In this document: positions 20,646 through 32,876 of the stretch, piece after piece | Layout of the letters: each line of letters begins with the position of its first letter | Position numbering within the stretch: position 1 is the stretch's first letter | From: Ophioceras dolichostomum | Lineage: Eukaryota > Ascomycota > Sordariomycetes > Magnaporthales > Ophioceraceae | Direction of reading: 5' to 3' | DNA: 64,000 nucleotides | NCBI GenBank assembly: GCA_003049485.1 | Contig: PYST01000172.1 | Coordinates: forward strand, 21,259 to 85,258 | Notes under the pieces: model-generated | Database searches by the model: none | Told to the model about the DNA's origin: nothing | Seen by the model: the letters and a program-made list of their open reading frames with translations, nothing else | Translations under genes and position numbers: made by a program

Positions 20646-23600
20646 AGAGGCCAGCTGAGCAGGCAAACGAATGGTTTCGTTTCTCAAACGGCCCAGGTGC
20701 AATGAATGGTCCCGATGAGGCGAGAGGATGGAACCTCACTTGGAACCTCACTCCCTAAAGTGCCACGCTCCTACCGAACGGGTAGGGAATGTTGTAGGCA
20801 CACTATTGAAAGGTATGCTAGGTTCCTGTGGCAGGTAGGCTCAAACCCTACGGAAAGCCAGCCAAAGTTTGCCCCCCAAAGCGGTCCCGTTTGTATCACG
20901 GCCCGGCTTGGTTGTAGCACTCGACGCTGGCGATACTGGGTGTCTGTCTAACAGAGAGCGAGGGGGGGGAAGAGGACAGAAGGGGAAAAAAAGGAGGCGG
21001 CGCGAGTGATGGAGGGAGAGTGGGATATTCGGGAAAAGTCCTTGTCTCGGAGCATGCCACAACGAAGTGTTATTTTGGACGGCTCGCCCAACCAGCATGC
21101 TTTGCTTGCTGATGAAAGGTGGTAGTTCAACTCAGGGAACTGAGCCCCATATTCACGCAATTCGTAGCAACCAAGTCAACGAAGTCAACCAGACCAGCCA
21201 GCCAACCAACCAACCAACCTACTGCTGGTACTTCTGCTGAGGTCGGCAGGTTACAGCGGGAGACCAAAACAGTAGGCAGTTACGCGGGGTGGACAAGGAC
21301 AAGGACAGGTGGGCGGCCAAGCGGGCAGGCAGGCAAGCGGGCAGGGCTGTTCGTCCGGTCTCCAAGTGCAATGTCGGGGAGACGATCCTATCCTCGACAG
21401 AAGGAACACGAGTCTGCGCCGTGGCGGAGACTAGACGAATCCGAGATCTGACTGGCCAATTCCGGAATGGGGGAAGGTGGTGAGGAACGGAGGAGGGGCG
21501 GCCAGGCTTGGGAGAAAGTGAAAGACAGAAGAAAAAGGCCGAAAGATCCCAGAGATGCCGTTTCGGGACGATATTGGACGGGAGGATATTGACGGTGATT
21601 TTTTTTGATGTTGATGTTACTGCTCAACTGGCTCATCTGGCTCAACTGCCACTACCACAAGGCACGAACGAGCACGAACGAGCACGGGAAGCTGGTAAAC
21701 CGATGGCAAACAAGCAGACGGCGGCTTTGAGGTGAATTTCGGTGTAACGACGGCAAACGGCAAACAGGAGGGGCATCAGAAGAGGAGGACAGGACAAAAT
21801 CAGAGCGGAGCGTCTGCCTATCGCCTACCACATACTTGGGACCAAGTACGAGGAAAGGCAGATTGCTTCTGCTGCATCGAACCTCCACCGATTGCGCTGG
21901 CCCCCGTATGTCTGAGTGAATGTGGTGGTGATGATCTCTTGGGCTTGCTGAGGCGCACGCCACCACCCTGTCACTGAGCGAAGAACGGTGGCTTCACCGC
22001 ACAGCCGGGTGCTGTTGCTGGCTGCTTCCTTCAACTTCTCTCATTGAATGCTGGTAGCACCACCCCAGCAGAAGCCCGAGTGCGCGGGGCTCTCCCCTGC
22101 AGAAGGGTACACAACCCAAGCTGGGCACTACCCAGACCCAGAAGACGCGAAAGTTGAAAAAAAGGGCCCCAGAGCCCCAGAGGCAACAAAGCAAGGAGCA
22201 ACGAGCAACGAGCAACAAGCTCGCTGCTTTGTTTGCTGTGTTTGTTGCGGCGAGCGATGGATGAGGGCTGGTAGGTGGTCAAGTAACGTTGCCTTGATCC
22301 TCGGTGGCGTCGGGCGTGTGCTTCCCTTACAGGTCTACATGTGCCCCGCAAATGGGTGAAGTGAGAGGACCCCTCCTTCTTTGGGAGACTTTTTCAGGGG
22401 GTGGGCAGCTGGCTGGCCTGCTCAGAAGGTACCTGAGTGGCCCCTCTCAACAATGTACCGGCCAGTCGGGAAATTTGTCGCCTAATCTGGCGGGCCAATG
22501 ACAGCGGATCCCGCCCAACGGATTTTTGATCCATCGGCGGCACTCACGGCTCCATGCTCCATGCAGAGGGTCGCATAGCGCCTTGCAACCATCGAAAAAG
22601 CAACCCTCGACGGTCGCGACCATGAACGCCAGATGGTTTATCAATGGCGTTTCTGCACAGCAATATCAGCCCCTGATAATCCATATCATGATCTTATCGT
22701 ATCGCGACAGATGGTCACGACACACGCGCTAGCTCGAAACCTCGGCCACTTGTCCCCAGTCGGCGCGCAAATTATCCTCGACACCGCTGCTTGTGCTTTT
22801 CTAGTGGTTACAAAGCAGCAGCAAGCTACAGCAAGCTACAGCAGAGCTCGGCAGCTCGGTCGGCGGCCGCATGGTCACATGGCGTGACGGGCAGCCCCAG
22901 GAGACTGGCAGACAGGTGAAAAACGCGTGGTTTAGTTAAGGTTAGCTGCGCCCATTGCGCCTCCTCATGCTACATTGCCAAAATCCCTGGCCCATAGAAC
23001 CTTCCATAGCTTGTTCGATTCCTCCAAGCTGGATCGTCGAGGAACAGGGGCAGCAGGCAGGGCCACCGATCCGGAAAGGCTACCGCCACGCCGCTAATGG
23101 GGACGGCTAGACGGCCTCCTCTGCCAGGAGGTCACCTTACCGCGCACAAAGCCCGACCACGGTCACGGCGTACACGCGGCGACAATCAGATCGCTTCGTT
23201 GCGACCCCGTGATCTGAACGCTTGGCTGTCAGCTTCTCTGACTAGGCCGCGAATACCCACTGCTGCCGCCGTCGCCCCTACATTCCACCATGCCACCACC
23301 CCCGCCGCCGCCGCCGCCATTACTAACCGCAAGGGACCCCAACTGGCAGGCCGCCTGCTCACTTACTAGGGAGGCCCGATGACTGAGACACTTGACCTCC
23401 CTTCCACGCGTGCACCACAGAGAGAGGGCCCGCACCGCACTGCTTCAAGAGAGGGGGAGCTGAGAGCGTCCGAGTCCGGACGGCCTTGAAAGACAAAGTT
23501 AGAGTTCACACTGTGGACGGGGCAGGTGGGAGGAAGGCTGCTGCCAGACCATCAGTGAACGTTTCATTGCCTCGTTGGAGTCATAGCCCAGTTTTCCCTC

Positions 23601-24378
23601 TCCTTCCTCGCCCGCCCTTCCAGCCAGTCGGCCACACTCTCCTCTCCACGTCGCAGATCCGGACCCCGCGATAGGTTAGGTAGACTGGTTGCTTTGCTGT
23701 ACACCCGGGGATCATGAGCTCGTCCCTTCTCATCTGAGACTTCTCGTCCAACCACGACGGACGTATGGTAAGTGATTATCTGGTGATGGACGGACCGCTA
23801 ACGAACTGGTCCGTTGCCCGTCCTTCCCATGTAAGAGAACGTCTCCATGCCAGCAGCGGGAGGTATGGTACCTAAGGTAGGCAAGGTTGTACCTGAGGTT
23901 AGGCGCCTACCTAAGGTTTCGGTTGACTAAGGGAAGAGTGATGGACATCCCGTCGCACCTTACTCCGTCATCGCCACCAGACCGGTGGTAGTAGCTGTTG
24001 ACTTTCACTGCGTACCCCACCTCATGACCTGCCCAAGATCCTGGTGCACTCGTCATTCTTAATGCTCTCCCTCCTTCCTGCCTGCTAGAAGTCTACTATC
24101 GCAGGAAACGTCCATACTAGACTCTCTCTAAACCACCCACACGTGCCCACCAGCCTTCACGCGTTGAATTAACGCGGCATCAACACCATCTAGCACTACT
24201 ACCGAGGCACTAAGCGTTACCCCTACAACACAGCGACATCTTCCTTTGGCAGACCTGTCCCCTCATCTCCCTCACCTAATTTTGCTTTTCCTTCTTGGGA
24301 GTAGATTTATATCGACCTCCCGACACTAAGCCAAGAGAAGCAACAACCAACGGAACCAAAGGAACCGAGTTAAACAAG

Positions 24379-25569
24379 ATGCGGCTCATTATCAGAGAAG
24401 ACGACGCGCAGGCTAGCCTGTATGTCGCCAACTACATCGTCGAGAGAATCAAGCACTTCCACCCCACCCCAGCGCACCCGTTCGTGCTGGGCCTCCCGAC
24501 CGGGTCCAGCCCTCTGGGCGTCTACAGGATACTGGTGGAGAAGTACAAGGCCGGCGAGGTCTCGTTCGAGAACGTGGTGACGTTCAACATGGATGAGTAC
24601 ATCGGCATCCCGCGCGACCACCCGGAGAGCTACCACTCCTTCATGTGGCGGCACTTCTTCTCGCACGTCAACGTGCGGCCCGCGAACGTGCACATCCTGG
24701 ACGGAAACGCGCCCAACCTGGAGGCCGAGTGCGTCGAGTACGAGGCGGCCATCAAGCGATGCGGCGGCGTCGACCTGTTCCTCGCCGGGATCGGCGAGGA
24801 TGGGCACATCGCTTTCAACGAGCCCGGCTCGTCGCTCGCGAGCCGCACGCGCGTCAAGACGCTAGCCTACGACACCATCCTGGCCAACTCGCGCTTCTTC
24901 GACAACGACCTGGCGCAGGTGCCCAAGATGGCGCTGACCGTGGGCGTGCAGACCGTGCTCGAGGCCCGCGAGGTCGTCGTCATCATCCTGGGCGCGCGCA
25001 AGGCCCTGGCGCTGCAGCGCTGCATCGAGCAGGGCGTCAACCACATGTGGACCCTGTCCAGCCTGCAGATGCACCCGCACCCGATGATCGTGTGCGACGA
25101 GGACGCCACGCTGGAACTGCAGGTCAAGACGGTGCGCTACTTCAAGAGCATCGAGCAGGTCGCGCGCGCGCAGGGGTTCGAACAGATCCTGCCGTCCAAG
25201 GTGCGCACCGGCACGGTGCCCATCGCGCCGCGCGCCGTCGTCGTCGACGTCGACGAGCCGCCCAAGCTGACAACAACGTCCTCCCCTGAAACAACAACGA
25301 TGAAGCCCCTGCCGGCGCCCGTGGCGGAGTCGCCGACCGTCCTCGCCCCGCAGCCCACCACCTCGCGCCTCCTGCGCGCGACCAGCCCCGCCGCCGAGTA
25401 CCCCGTGCGCTCCGTGTCGCCCGACCTGGACCTGGTCCCGGACCGGATGGCGTCGCGCATCGCCGGCGAGGCGGGCGCCGCCCTCGCCGCCAGGCGCCTG
25501 ACGCCCAACCCGGAGCACCAGCAGGCCTTCGCCCGCGCGAACGCGGTCAGCTCGGCGGTTTCGGCGTAG
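24379..25569 (+). CDS. dam1: Glucosamine-6-phosphate deaminase/isomerase
   Basis: Converts glucosamine-6-phosphate to fructose-6-phosphate and ammonia, the last GlcNAc-specific step, in the cytosol. A single exon from the first ATG of the leader (24379) gives 396 residues. The NagB core covers residues 1 to about 270. It carries LPTGSSPLGVY (39-49), Asp72 in NMDEYIGI, and GIGEDGHIAFNEP with Asp141, His143 and Glu148, at exactly the positions used in E. coli NagB. Beyond the core is an extension of about 120 residues rich in Pro, Ala, Thr and Val, with no motif I recognise; bacterial NagB ends near 266. The coding DNA is very GC-rich at third positions, as in a well-expressed gene, and this continues into the tail, so the extension looks genuinely coding. 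It diverges from the hexokinase gene and converges on the AA12 gene. Confidence 0.95.
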   Translation: MRLIIREDDAQASLYVANYIVERIKHFHPTPAHPFVLGLPTGSSPLGVYRILVEKYKAGEVSFENVVTFNMDEYIGIPRDHPESYHSFMWRHFFSHVNVRPANVHILDGNAPNLEAECVEYEAAIKRCGGVDLFLAGIGEDGHIAFNEPGSSLASRTRVKTLAYDTILANSRFFDNDLAQVPKMALTVGVQTVLEAREVVVIILGARKALALQRCIEQGVNHMWTLSSLQMHPHPMIVCDEDATLELQVKTVRYFKSIEQVARAQGFEQILPSKVRTGTVPIAPRAVVVDVDEPPKLTTTSSPETTTMKPLPAPVAESPTVLAPQPTTSRLLRATSPAAEYPVRSVSPDLDLVPDRMASRIAGEAGAALAARRLTPNPEHQQAFARANAVSSAVSA

Positions 25570-27348
25570 GAGGCCGCGGGCGCCGGTGCGACGACGACGA
25601 CGACGACGAGCACGAGTACGAGCTCGAGCTCTGACTCTGACCTCAACACCCGACGCTCTGACTTTTCACAAGACGCGCAACTCCTCTGACTTGAGAGAAG
25701 AAGTTTGGGTTTCTGGTGGTCAGAAATGATATGGATTTTCTTTTCCTGTTGGCAACTAACTAACCGAACTGGGTGGAGGAGGATAGGACACTGAACAGCA
25801 ACGGGATTTTCTTTTTTGGCAGAACTAAAATTGGCACACTTTGTCATCGGCATCGTCAGATTGTAGTATTGGATTCTTCATTATTTTAGTTTTTACACCA
25901 TTCCATGACAAGAATGACTTGTACAATGATGATTAACGAAAAAGGCATGGGATTGGATATTGGAGTAGAGCGTTGTTCTTTGGCAGGCGTGTGTTTAATA
26001 CTGAGCAAATCCCTATGTGCTTACCACTTACGTACGGACGGACGGACCGACGTACACAGGGCATTTTCACTCTTCTGTATGTATATATAGAATACCATGT
26101 ATTTATATCTGTTCTGTTCTGCGCTCCCGCATTGACGGGCGTCCTTCAGGGAGCGCGCTAGACCGCGTGGAAGCCGAGCGAGGGTGAGGGCCGACCGACG
26201 CTTATGCAGAGCTCCCCATGCCTCCGACGGCCTCGCGTGTCAACAGTTGCGCACAGCCAACAAGTATCGACAATGAGGCAAGGAAACTCTGTAACCGGCC
26301 TCCCACCCTGGTAAACGAGGAAATCCCCTGTGCGTCCGATGCTCCGGCTTCGTGCGGAAACTCTGCTGCCCGGAAACTTCGAAGGTGAGCCGGAATACAT
26401 GACGAGGTTCTATGAACTCATGACGTGAAGCTTTGAGTCACGGCATATCGCGTTGGGAAGATGAGTCTTCAGCCTCTCCGCCAATGGTTCATCAAGAGAG
26501 CGTGCTACTGTCCTCCTATCAGGTAGAGGCACCATTGCCCCAGAGCACTCTTGAACTGTTCCCCCTAGAAGCTGACTTTCGGCTTCAGCACTATGTTTCT
26601 CTCTTTATGGCAATGAGCGTCAAGTACATAGGCAGGATAAAAATTCAGAATCCACAGATCTGATTTCATTCTCCCATTTTCATCACCCCCTTCCTTCCTC
26701 TCCTTGACCGGAAGATCTACCTTGCTTCGTTTTCTCCCCTCGCTTCCACTAGATTTCAATCTTTTCTCCTTCAGCCCATGTTAGACGGTGCCTCGGATCC
26801 CCCCGAACACGCCCCACCCCAGCGCGGCTCGCCATAAAAAAAAAAAAAAAAACAAAGGCAGCAAGGCAGGGGAGGCGTGCATGTCCCTGCAGTGATAAAG
26901 GCAGTTAGTGCTGCTGTATCTTTCTTTCAGGCTCTGTTAGGTACTTTATATAGAGAGTGCGACAGCGGCACGTAACTCTTATCCACCGGGCGACACGACC
27001 GACCCACGTTCCAGACTAGGATCCTCACCGGTGGTTACCAATTATATGTATTCATGCTCCGAGGGAGGCGGCGTATTATATAGCGGCCGCTTGGAGGGGG
27101 AAGAGCATGGTACTACTACTACCGGTAGGAAACTCAAGGATGTGGCGGCCCATCCCCTCGACTCTTGCGTCCATCACGCCTCCGTCCTGTCGTCTTCTTC
27201 TCCAGGTGATTTCTCCACCCAAAACCTCCAACTCCGACCTCCCCCATAGTGAGGGAGGTCATGCCAGCAATGGCAGATGCCCCGTCCGGCAGGCAGTCTT
27301 CGTCTAATGAGACTATAGTAGTTCGTCCCAATAAACAGGAAACGGCAT
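25570..27348. other. Intergenic region, deaminase 3' flank
   Basis: Begins with a CGA-repeat and GAGTACGAGCTC-rich 3' flank, then more A/T-rich DNA. A 17-A homopolymer lies at 26836-26852. Short ORFs overlap on both strands and show no motif. No gene was recognised. Confidence 0.45.
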
Positions 27349-28199
27349 ATGGCCCATGCGCATTTCCCTCTCCATGTTTCCTTCGACGGAGAAGGCACTC
27401 GATTCGGCGAGAACCTTCAAGGTGGCGTCGCCTATGTACGCCGCGAGGTTGGCGAACAAGGCGGCGTCCAGCAGAGCACTCAGAAGCAACCCCGTCCGGG
27501 CTCTTTCGGTTTCGCCGTTTTAAAATCCGACGCTAATGTCCATCAGCTGTACGAAAAAGGCCAAGGACCGGGCCTCTTCGGTCGCGCCATCCATCAAGCT
27601 CGTCGAGAAGACGCAAATCATCGTACTCGACGTTAGATGAGCAGGTGCAGAAAGCGCTTGAGGCGCCCCCGGACGGGCCGGGAGACGATGTCTGAGGACC
27701 TGGCCAAATGGTTGAATGACAAAGACAGCGACGAAGAGGTAGTATACCATAGTCACCCGTTGGTTCCTCAAGCGCACCCGACCGCTGCCGCGCAACAGCG
27801 AGAATGACGAGACTGAAAACGCTCGCCTCTATGCCGAGCGCATGGGAGACCTGGTGCTCAACCTCAACCTAGCCCATCGCGTCGCCACTCTCATCGTGAT
27901 TTCACACTGGCTTCCTCGAGAGGAGAGGTCCTCAGCCTATATTAATATCCAAATGCGCCTGACTGGGATTCAGGACTGGTGGAACAAGGGCCGAAATGAC
28001 GATTCGGTCGCGATGTATGCTGATCAGCTGGAGACCAATGGTTGTCACTGCCCACGCTTGGATCGTCTTAGCTCAATAGGTATATTGCTCCCTGGATAAG
28101 GGCGGAGTGGACGCCATCGGCCCCGATGGAACCATCGTCCTACACGCTTTCTTCCTCCTCGAGCACATGAGGGACCGGGTCGGCTTCAAGGCAACCCCA
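27349..28199 (+). pseudogene. Remains of an unidentified gene broken by frameshifts
   Basis: Coding-like stretches follow one another in different plus-strand frames, with no room for introns between them. From 27349 an open frame contains HFPLHVSFDGEGTRFGENL and later LYEKGQGPGLFGRA. From about 27627 another frame reads TLDEQVQKALEAPPDGPGDD. From 27688 a third reads SEDLAKWLNDKDSDEEV. From about 27800 comes ENARLYAERMGDLVLNLN and LPREERSSAYINIQMRL. From 28095 comes DKGGVDAIGPDGTIVLHAFF. Composition within each piece (acidic/Arg-rich, few rare residues) resembles one protein read through at least four frame changes. I do not recognise the family. It may be an old gene lost in this lineage, or sequencing indels in a live gene. 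Similar but weaker pieces continue to about 30204. Confidence 0.35.
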
Positions 28200-30769
28200 G
28201 CCCCCTCCCTCTTTTTTTTTTTACCACCGACAGTATATCCTATCACCTCCAGTGGTAGGGGCACCATGGCGTAGGAGATGATCATTTGGCACGTTTGCCG
28301 CCATCGTCGTCTCGCCGGCCAACTTGTTGCCGTGAAAGCACTGACGCTGCTGCCATTTATATGATTGCTGGTGTCATCTGTTTAAATGGTGGCACTGCTG
28401 CTGCATCGGTTGTCTTCGAATCGTAGCCATCCTCACTCTCTAGCTAGGTCCGCAGTAGCGGTGCTAGGACTGGCTTGCTGCCCTCGAGAGCTCAGAGAAC
28501 CTAAATGTACAGAGTAATGACCTTCCTACGTGCGATAATGGTAGTCGTCGTGGCTGGAACTGCGATGATACCTCCCCCACGGTCGGAAGCCCGCTAGCAA
28601 TGGAAGGAGGATGAGACGCACACGGAAGGAAATCGGACTATGTCCAGAGAGTCTATTCAAGAATCCGCAAGGTCATATATCCCTTTCTTCCGAGGGATGC
28701 TCGCGGCAACTCTGTGCCGCGACTGGCGTTCTGTTAGCTTGATGCCCAGGGAAGCGACGCCGTTCAACGAGAGATGCCATATGCATTGCCGGGGCGAAGA
28801 ATATGGCGACCACCCTGAAGACGGGCCGACTGGATATACATAAAGCAGTGCTAGTATTGATTGACTTGCGTGGATGTACACTCGAGTGCCCATGTCGGTA
28901 TCTACGGAGGCCGTGGGTGAGTTTCCAATTACCGTGGGTATTGTACATGCGGTCCTTCGCTATGCTAGGGGCCATGACCCATCAGGAATAGCACTGCTTC
29001 CACCTAGTCAGCATGCGAGAGGGGCCCAACAGACGCCTTTAATACGTACAGTATACCGTCCTCCCGGTTCCTAACTTTCGAAGAGCCGTGTGAGGCGTCT
29101 AAGCGTGACCTCGTCCATTCGCCCAAAACAAGGGGAGGCCAGAGAAACGACCGGAGGCTTCGACCCACGCCGCCTAACGACAAGCCCTTGAGGAATAGAT
29201 GTTCGCAGAACAGGCTTTGAGGCTCCAGAATCTGGAAATGCGGGAACATCTTCCACAAGCGAGAAAACACTAGCATGCATTGTCTCCAATGGCGGCCCCG
29301 TTGCTGTGGATGAACAACTTGTCGTCATAGTCAAGGACGATTCTGTCATTCTGGAGTCAGCCTATCGGGTAGACGATTATCGTCACAATCCTTCGTTTCT
29401 GGGGGGCTTCGGGAGTTCAGCTGGGTGGTTCAGGCATGGGAGACTGGTGGTGGTCATCGCCTTGCTCGCTAGCGGAGCGGCCGGCCGCCCTCCTCTTGGT
29501 TTATGGACGGTAGACTACTATGCTCTGGGGCTAGTAGCTTGGTGCTTGCTGCGCGACAGGCCTCGTAGCGACATGTAACCCGATCACGACGTGGAGTTTT
29601 CGAATCCCGCATAAGAAGCCTCGCACTCTCGGAGCGAGCAGGCGGATAAGTAGTCGAACTGGCTCACTCGGTCGTAAAACCTCTTGTGGTAGGCGCTCTT
29701 TTCGTATGGGAGTAATGTAACTACTCGGGGATGGGATCGGCTAGGAGAGGAGGTAATCAACATGATGAGGGGCAGGGAATATCAGAATGAAGAATACTAG
29801 GACGGTAGCAGGACATTCGTGAGAAGATGGAGAGAGAGGGCCGGTAGCTTTGAGCCACGCGGAGGGTAGATGTGCTGGTGTCGTGCAAGGCAGGTGGTGG
29901 GTGAGCGCATGGCGGGGCGGAAAGTAGGCACGCACCGTCCCCTGCGTGGCTTCAGGGAGTGCCAAGAATCCCCGAGCTCGTGTGGTAGGATTGCCTGAAG
30001 AACTCGCCGAAGAGGTCGTCGGAGAGACTGAGGACGACGGGGCGCTCTGGAGATGATTAAAAGTCGATCCGATCAATATGCGGACACTCTGACAATGTCT
30101 GAACGTGCTGCCACTGATGGCCTCGTAGATTGTGTGGGCAAATTCGTGGCATCACGTCGAGACTTTCACTACTCAAATCATGGCACCCTCATCGTTGAAG
30201 CATAGTATCCCGCAGTTCTTTGAAGAGGACTTGCGAGGTTCGAAACCAGAGCAGTGAAACCAAGCATGCTCTGGTTCTTAGATCTCAGGGAGATGGATAC
30301 GTCGGCAAAGGCACAAATAATAGGCGTACAGGACAAGGGGACGGTAAATCGAAAAATGAGCTTTTATTGCCATACTCAATATGCGCCTACCTACCCGGGT
30401 ACAGATGCAGTTTAATGCTGCTGCCCTGCGTTGAAAAGGGTTGTTGACAGCCTGGGCTGGTGTCGTTAAGTTAACCTCGTCGTGCAAGAGTTCCCGAGGG
30501 AGGTCTTTCTTTCTCGCGTCTGTCGTTCCCATCAACTCGTCACCCGTTCACTTCAAGACGACAAAAACCCAGACCGCGAGGAGGATTGTGGCTAGCAAGC
30601 TTGTGCCACTTAACGCGTTGAATCGACCTATTGAGGTGTAAAAAGAAGGGGTAAAAGAATACGCAGGAATCATGATCAGTAAAGATACTAGATAGCATCA
30701 AGGGTTAGGGAGGGGGAAGGGAGGGAGTGATATGTAAGGGATCGCCGCCTCCACGCTGGCCGGCCAACT
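28200..30769. other. Intergenic region with possible further gene debris
   Basis: No intact gene. Weakly coding-like plus-strand frames appear at about 29190-29400 (TLACIVSNGGPVAVDEQLVV, then ILESAYRVDDYRHNPSF). Others occur near 29990-30057 (GLPEELAEEVVGETEDDGAL) and 30053-30204 (a 50-codon ORF with SERAATDGLVDCVGKF). They may be the rest of the broken gene to the left or a second relic. The right end (30460-30769) is the 3' flank of the AA12 gene. Confidence 0.3.
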
Positions 30770-32876
30770 TCACACGGACTGATGATTGAGGGTAGTAGTC
30801 GCGGACACATCAGCCCCTTCGCCACCATGCAGCTTCTCCCCCATCGTCGCCGTCGGCTCACGTCTCTGCCTCTCTCCTGCCGCCTCTGCCGCCATCAGTG
30901 CCTGCTTCGCCAGCCGAACGACGCAGCAGCCGAGTATGAGGCAACCCAGAATATAAACAGCAAAGCCGAACAGCAAGACGATCGCGACGATTTTCAATTC
31001 GCGCAGCTCTCTCACCGAATCCAACAGGGTGGGTTGCTTCTTACTTGTGGTGTTATTGTTATTATTGTTGTTGTTACTCCCGCCGCCCGTAGCAGAGAAC
31101 TCGGTGCTCTTAATGACCCAGATGTCGCCCGTGGAGTCGGAGCTCATGAACACCCTGCCCTGGGAGTCCACCTCGAGGCCGACTGGACGGAAGCACCCGT
31201 TGGGGCAGGCCCGGATGTCCGCGTTGGACAGGATATCAACGGCGGCTTGTGTGCTCTCGGCGGCCTCGACGGGCTGGCCATTCGCGAACTTGACGCGTGA
31301 GACCTTGTAGCCGGATGGGATGTCTCGGTTCCCTTTGGAGCAGAGATTACGACGTGCCTACGAATCAGAAACCACAACAAGGAGAGATGTGATGGGGGGG
31401 CTTTGTCTTGAAAAAAAGAGACGACTCAAGCGTGGAAGATAAGAAGGGTGATGATGATGATCATGGCCAAGGAGAAAAAAAGGAGAAGGGGCGCCGCAGC
31501 CCTGGATAGGTCGCTTCTCCAAACGAATACCTCGACATAGAAAAAGAAATGGTTGGAGACATGAGCTTACAGCTTCCATGGAAGGAGATGTACGCATCGC
31601 TGCCGTCAGGCGAGAACTTTATATCGAGCGGCGCCATGTGTGCCTTGTTTGAAGACAGGTTAGCGCTGACCGATCCGATTCTAAACACGACGGAACGCGG
31701 CAGACAAGAACGGATGAAAAGCCTTACTTGGAAGGTCAGTCTCGGGGCGATGTATTTCTGCTTGCAGGTATCGTCGTTGAGCTGATCCGTGGGGTCCAGA
31801 GCGAACTGGCTGCCGGTCTTCATGGAGCCGACATCCGGCACCGAGGAGCTGGTGTCCCACAGCGCGAAGCAGTCCGGGTAGCCGTAGTTCGCGCCCGTCT
31901 CAGCGGTCGAGTTGCCCAGGATGCCGTGGTAGTTAAGTTCCTCGCCCGGGTTTTCCTCGTGGATGTCCGTCCCCTTCCTACGGAGCTGGTCGGCTGAGTT
32001 CTCCACGCTCCAGACCCCGAACGTGGTCGGGTGCTCGGCCACGCCTACCGAGTTGCGGAGGCCCCATCCGAGCAGGGTGCCCTGCGAGGCATAGGAGTAT
32101 CCGCCGTCGGGGACGGAGTTCAGGTCGAACGCGCGGATCTGCGACACGCCCTTGCTAATGTCCCGCGCGTTGGCGTCGATGTTCTCGGCGCTGCCGCGGG
32201 ACACGAGGAGGGTGGCGTTGGCTGTGCTGGACTTGGAGTAGAGTAGCGTGCGTGTTATGTGGTCGCTGCTGGACATGCCGCGGACTATTGTTCGTTTGGT
32301 GTTTGCGTCGGCGGAGCCGTCGGCGTCATTGTACGTCCATGAGAAGACGGCCTCCTGGCTGGATGCGAACAGAGTCTTGCCATTTGGAGAAAGCTCGATG
32401 CCGTGATTGAGCTAGTGCAAACATGGCCGTGGGCGTTCGGATTAGTTGAGGCTTTGCTTGGGGCCACAAGGTCCCAAGGGCAGCGAGAAAGATGAGAATA
32501 CACATATATGACATCAGGGCATCCATGGCGGCTAGGTTGGAGATGCGGGACTTACATCCGACTGACGAATTACAGTCTGGCTGTTCGCAACATTAACACA
32601 CGTGCCATTTTTATCGTCCAAGACCAGGCGGCGGATACCGACTCCCTTCTCGACGACAAGCAGCCCGCCCTTCTTGTCGAACTTGATGCCCCGCGGCGAC
32701 TGCAGCCCGGTAAAGACGAGCTGCATGATCCACCCGGAGCCGACAACGGGTCTCTGGTACCCCGTTGGCGTCAGTATCTTGTCGCATGATTGGGCCACGG
32801 CCGCGGAGGCGAAGAATAGTCCCGCTACCAGCACCGTCGTCGCTGCGGCGACTACAGCTCGGCTAAGAGGCCGCAT
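30770..32876 (-). CDS. Secreted AA12-type PQQ-dependent sugar dehydrogenase with C-terminal membrane anchor
   Basis: Likely extracellular oxidase of sugars using pyrroloquinoline quinone (glucose/sorbosone dehydrogenase fold; CAZy AA12 in fungi). Exons 32876-32556, 32411-31728, 31643-31571 and 31332-30770 give 546 residues; all phases agree, and the third junction restores FHGSWNRD. A signal peptide ends near AVA-QS (residue 28). The beta-propeller spans about 30-435: VFTGLQSPRGIKFDKKGGLL, LNHGIELSPNGKTLFASS, SQIRAFDL, LGWGLRNSVGVAEHP, NPGEELNYHGIL, GANYGYPDCFALW, APLDIKFSPDG, CPNGCFRPVGLEV, SSDSTGDIWV. After an Asn8 spacer there is one strong transmembrane helix (about 474-500, IVAIVLLFGFAVYILGCLIL) and a short basic tail. 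Described fungal AA12 proteins, as I know them, are soluble and sometimes carry a CBM or cytochrome domain, so the anchor is unusual. It converges on the GlcNAc cluster. Confidence 0.88.

Larger units (their letters stand above)
20259..24378. promoter_or_regulatory. Long divergent intergenic region, hexokinase to deaminase
   Basis: About 4.1 kb of non-coding DNA between two divergent GlcNAc genes. It contains several short tandem arrays: a 19-bp GGTTGCTGAT-type repeat at 20598-20645, a CCAA tetramer run near 21200-21218, ACGAACGAGC-type repeats near 21664-21685, a GAGCAAC run near 22190-22215, and GCAAGCTACA near 22820-22840. A block at 23866-23930 has several copies of the CCTAAGGTAG/CCTACCTAAGG palindrome family. 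The 150 nt before the deaminase ATG is a clean pyrimidine-to-purine leader without upstream ATGs. No gene was recognised. Confidence 0.5.

Noticed and set aside
29306..29578. 90-codon plus-strand ORF as an intact gene
   Set aside because: The open frame extends upstream without a start and changes to non-coding-looking sequence after about 29400. Better read as part of the gene debris.
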